Below are positions 61,852 to 64,000 of a stretch of 64,000 nucleotides of DNA, one piece after another. The translations under genes and the position numbers were made by a program. Position 1 is the stretch's first letter, and every line of letters begins with the position of its first letter. This DNA comes from Linnemannia hyalina (taxonomy: Eukaryota; Mortierellomycota; Mortierellomycetes; Mortierellales; Mortierellaceae), in NCBI GenBank assembly GCA_019671135.1, contig JAHRHY010000011.1, positions 310,001 to 374,000 of the forward strand, given 5' to 3'. The notes beneath the pieces were generated by a model. It was not told the origin of the DNA. It did not search any database and saw nothing but the letters and a program-made list of their open reading frames with translations.

Positions 61852-64000
61852 ATGTCTGAACTCAGCCAGATGCGGCAGGAGGATGTCCTGCCTCTGATCG
61901 TCAGGTATAACCACTCTCGCCACACTCAGCTTATCATTTCGCCCAATTGCACACTTGCCAGTGCACATGCATTCGTCGTTCTTCGCGTTTACCTCATTCG
62001 TTAACGTTTTTCTTTCACACTTTCTCGTTACACTTAGCCAACTTGCCGAGTATGGTTATGCACAGGTAAGTAGAGGAGACTTTTTGTTCGACTTGGCTAC
62101 CATAACTTCGGCAAATCTCAGAGATATAACTGACCTTTTTTTTGTTTTTCTTTCTCTTGAACTTGTTGTAGTTGGCACAGGTGGTCGCCGAACAAACTCA
62201 TACCTCTGTGACGATTAAGCCTAGTCCACGTCTCAGTGAGATGCTCTTTATCGCACAAGGTAAACGACAACATCACCAATCGACTTACTGCTGCTGAACA
62301 AAGTGGTCAACTCGCTTGAATGTACTAACATACGTTGTACATAACCTGGTATCCATAGAGGAATCGGTGGAGATTGAGCCGACAGACCACACCAAACTCC
62401 AACAAGGAGCCGCCTCCGGTGCAATGGAAGAAGAAGATGACGATGACGACGATGACGATGACGAGGAAATGCAGGACGCCACCGCAGGAGCACCAACAGG
62501 ACCCTCTGAAGGCGGGGACACCAACACCGACGCCGACACCAACACCAAAACAAAAGGAGGAAAACGTCCGGTCATGACCCGTCTCAACCTGGACATGGAC
62601 CCGAAATCGAGCCACCGGACCAAAGGTCCCAACCTGAAGACGGTTTACACGACGACACACAAGGAATCGGTGACCTGTACGACGTTCAGTAAAGACGGGC
62701 GGTATGCGGCTTCCGGAAGCGCAGATACATCGCTCAAGATCTTGGACGTGAATAAAATGAAGCTCGTTGATCATGATGGCGGCAACGATGTTCATCCGGT
62801 GATTCGCACTCTTTATGACCATACCACCGTAAGGATCTCATCGAGGATGTACTTGGAGGATTTGGTTATTTTGAGCTGCTGCTGTTTGTTTGTTTTTTTG
62901 GTGGCACAGATGAAGGAAGGGAGGAGGGGGGGGTTTCTGAGGATTTGAGAGAAGACTGAGGAGGTTGAAGAATAATTGGGAAAACGGGATTATTCTGCGG
63001 AACTAACGGTCTTCCTTCTTTTTTTTTTTGCTGCTATTTTTTTTTTTTTTTTTTGTATTGTTAGCCTGTGACGGATTGCGATTTCCATCCTAACGGCCTC
63101 GTCCTCGCGGCCAGTTCAGACACTGTCGTCAAGCTTTACGATCTCTCCAAGCCTTCCGTCAAGCGCTCCTTCCGCTACCTCCAGGTACGCCTTGCAGTTT
63201 TTTACTTTTATTTGTTCCAAAAAAAACCCCCCTCTCAAGCTTGTCCTGTATTGACCCTCTTTTCTAATCTCGTACACATGGCTTCCTAATAGGACTCTCA
63301 CCCGATCACCTCGGTATCATTCCACCCTTCAGGCGACTTCCTCCTTGTCGGATCTGAATCAGAAACCGTCCGAATCTACGACGTCAAAACTCTCCAATGC
63401 TTCACACCCAAAGCCTTCACTGCCCCACCCCCACCGCCCACCAACCGCCAGTCTGGCAACGATGATTCTGCAGCGTCGGCAGCAGCGGCACAACATCAAC
63501 ACCAAGTCCAACAACAGGGTCCTCATCGTGGAGGGATCAATCATATTGAATATGCACCGACGGGATCGGTTTTTATCAGTGCGTCACAGGATGGGTCGAT
63601 TAAAGTCTGGGATGCGATTTCGGGCAAGGTGGTGAGGACGATTGAGGGTGCGCATAGCGGGAAGGGAAGGGAGTTCTCGGGAGTGACGAGTGCTACCATC
63701 TCAAAGAATGGGAGGTATATCTTGAGTGGAGGGATGGATTCGTCTAGGAAGTTGTGGGATTTGGGAAGTGGAAAGTTGATCCATAACTTCTTGGGTGCTA
63801 CTCAGAAGGTAATGTTTTTTTTTGTTAGTTGGTTGTTGGTTGTTATACAAAGGGAACACAGCTTTTTTTTTTTTTTTTTTTTCAACACCTAACCCAATCC
63901 TTGACTTTCTTTTTTTTTTTTTTAACCAACGAATATGAAATAGATGGAGAAGCAATCAACGGTATTCTCATACAACGAAGACTTTGTCTTCAGTTCTGAC
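61852..64000 (+). CDS. CSTF1: Cleavage stimulation factor subunit 1 (CstF-50), 5' part, cut by the window end
   Basis: CstF-50 is the WD40 subunit of the CstF complex that helps define mRNA 3' ends. Exons 61852-61904, 62038-62065, 62172-62259, 62359-62828, 63065-63184, 63293-63808 and 63944 to the window edge join in frame for 444 codons. The N-terminal dimerisation part (MSELSQMRQEDVLPLIVR, QLAEYGYAQLAQVV) is followed by an acidic insert with nine consecutive Asp residues, then WD repeats: FSKDGRYAASGSADTSLKI, NDVHPVIRTLYDH, DFHPNGLVLAASS, KPSVKRSFRYLQ, SFHPSGDFLLVGSE, SASQDGSIKVWDAISGK, ISKNGRYILSGGMDSSRKLW. HPVIRTLYDH and KPS(V/A)KR(S/A)F are specific to CstF-50. The WD4-WD5 region has a Pro/Gln/Ala insert. 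At least the last one or two WD repeats lie beyond the window. It is tandem with PHO81, 276 bases downstream. Confidence 0.93.

Noticed and set aside
1..64000. tRNA, rRNA, CRISPR arrays or a secondary-metabolite cluster
   Set aside because: I saw no cloverleaf with a proper T-arm, no rRNA-like conserved blocks, no regular direct repeats with spacers and no synthase genes. A covariance-model scan could still find a tRNA that I missed.

Overview
This window is nuclear DNA from a filamentous fungus. Almost every gene is split by short GT-AG introns (mostly 50 to 350 bases), has fungal-type gene content, and is separated from its neighbours by CT-rich leaders and simple repeats. The gene families, an expanded PD-(D/E)XK-like protein, a Fanzor/TnpB relic and very large low-complexity proteins suggest an early-diverging lineage such as Mortierellomycota or Mucoromycota. 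That placement is inference. There are no operons, CRISPR arrays or rRNA genes, and I recognised no tRNA genes. For the multi-exon genes I joined exons by hand, and the reading phases close exactly over the full coding lengths.

Layout. 138-2102 (+): unknown protein with a PD-(D/E)XK nuclease-like core, convergent with ATG5 (4088-2348, -). ATG5 is divergent from a small four-helix membrane protein (4774-5697, +). Next come TAF14, a YEATS protein (6541-8366, +), a MARVEL-like membrane protein behind a TATA box (10024-11202, +), and the mRNA-export helicase DBP5 (11675-14273, +). Facing DBP5 is a 2803-residue receptor hybrid histidine kinase (24024-14897, -) with about 4 kb of gene-free, purine/pyrimidine-skewed DNA upstream. 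An Artemis-type nuclease follows (31177-28176, -), then a small 82-residue gene (32976-32728, -). A 3074-residue protein with about 25 acidic tryptophan motifs (34400-43920, +) converges on the TRAMP zinc-knuckle protein AIR1/2 (47151-44242, -). Then eIF4B/TIF3 (50045-47604, -), SEC14 (52931-53776, +), a gene-poor stretch with a broken Fanzor/TnpB relic (about 55400-54954, -), the phosphate regulator PHO81 (56925-61575, +) and the 5' part of CstF-50 (61852 to the window end, +).

The genes do not form one pathway. Most are single-copy housekeeping functions: autophagy, transcription, mRNA export, surveillance and 3' processing, translation, lipid transfer, phosphate sensing and DNA repair. The outstanding gene is the receptor histidine kinase. 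It carries a signal peptide, periplasmic-binding-protein-like ectodomain, cysteine-rich stalk, one membrane helix, and a pseudokinase plus coiled coil closely resembling the kinase-homology region of animal receptor guanylyl cyclases. Where the cyclase would be, it has a histidine kinase with a receiver. If confirmed, it is a natural receptor in which a guanylyl-cyclase chassis drives a phosphorelay.
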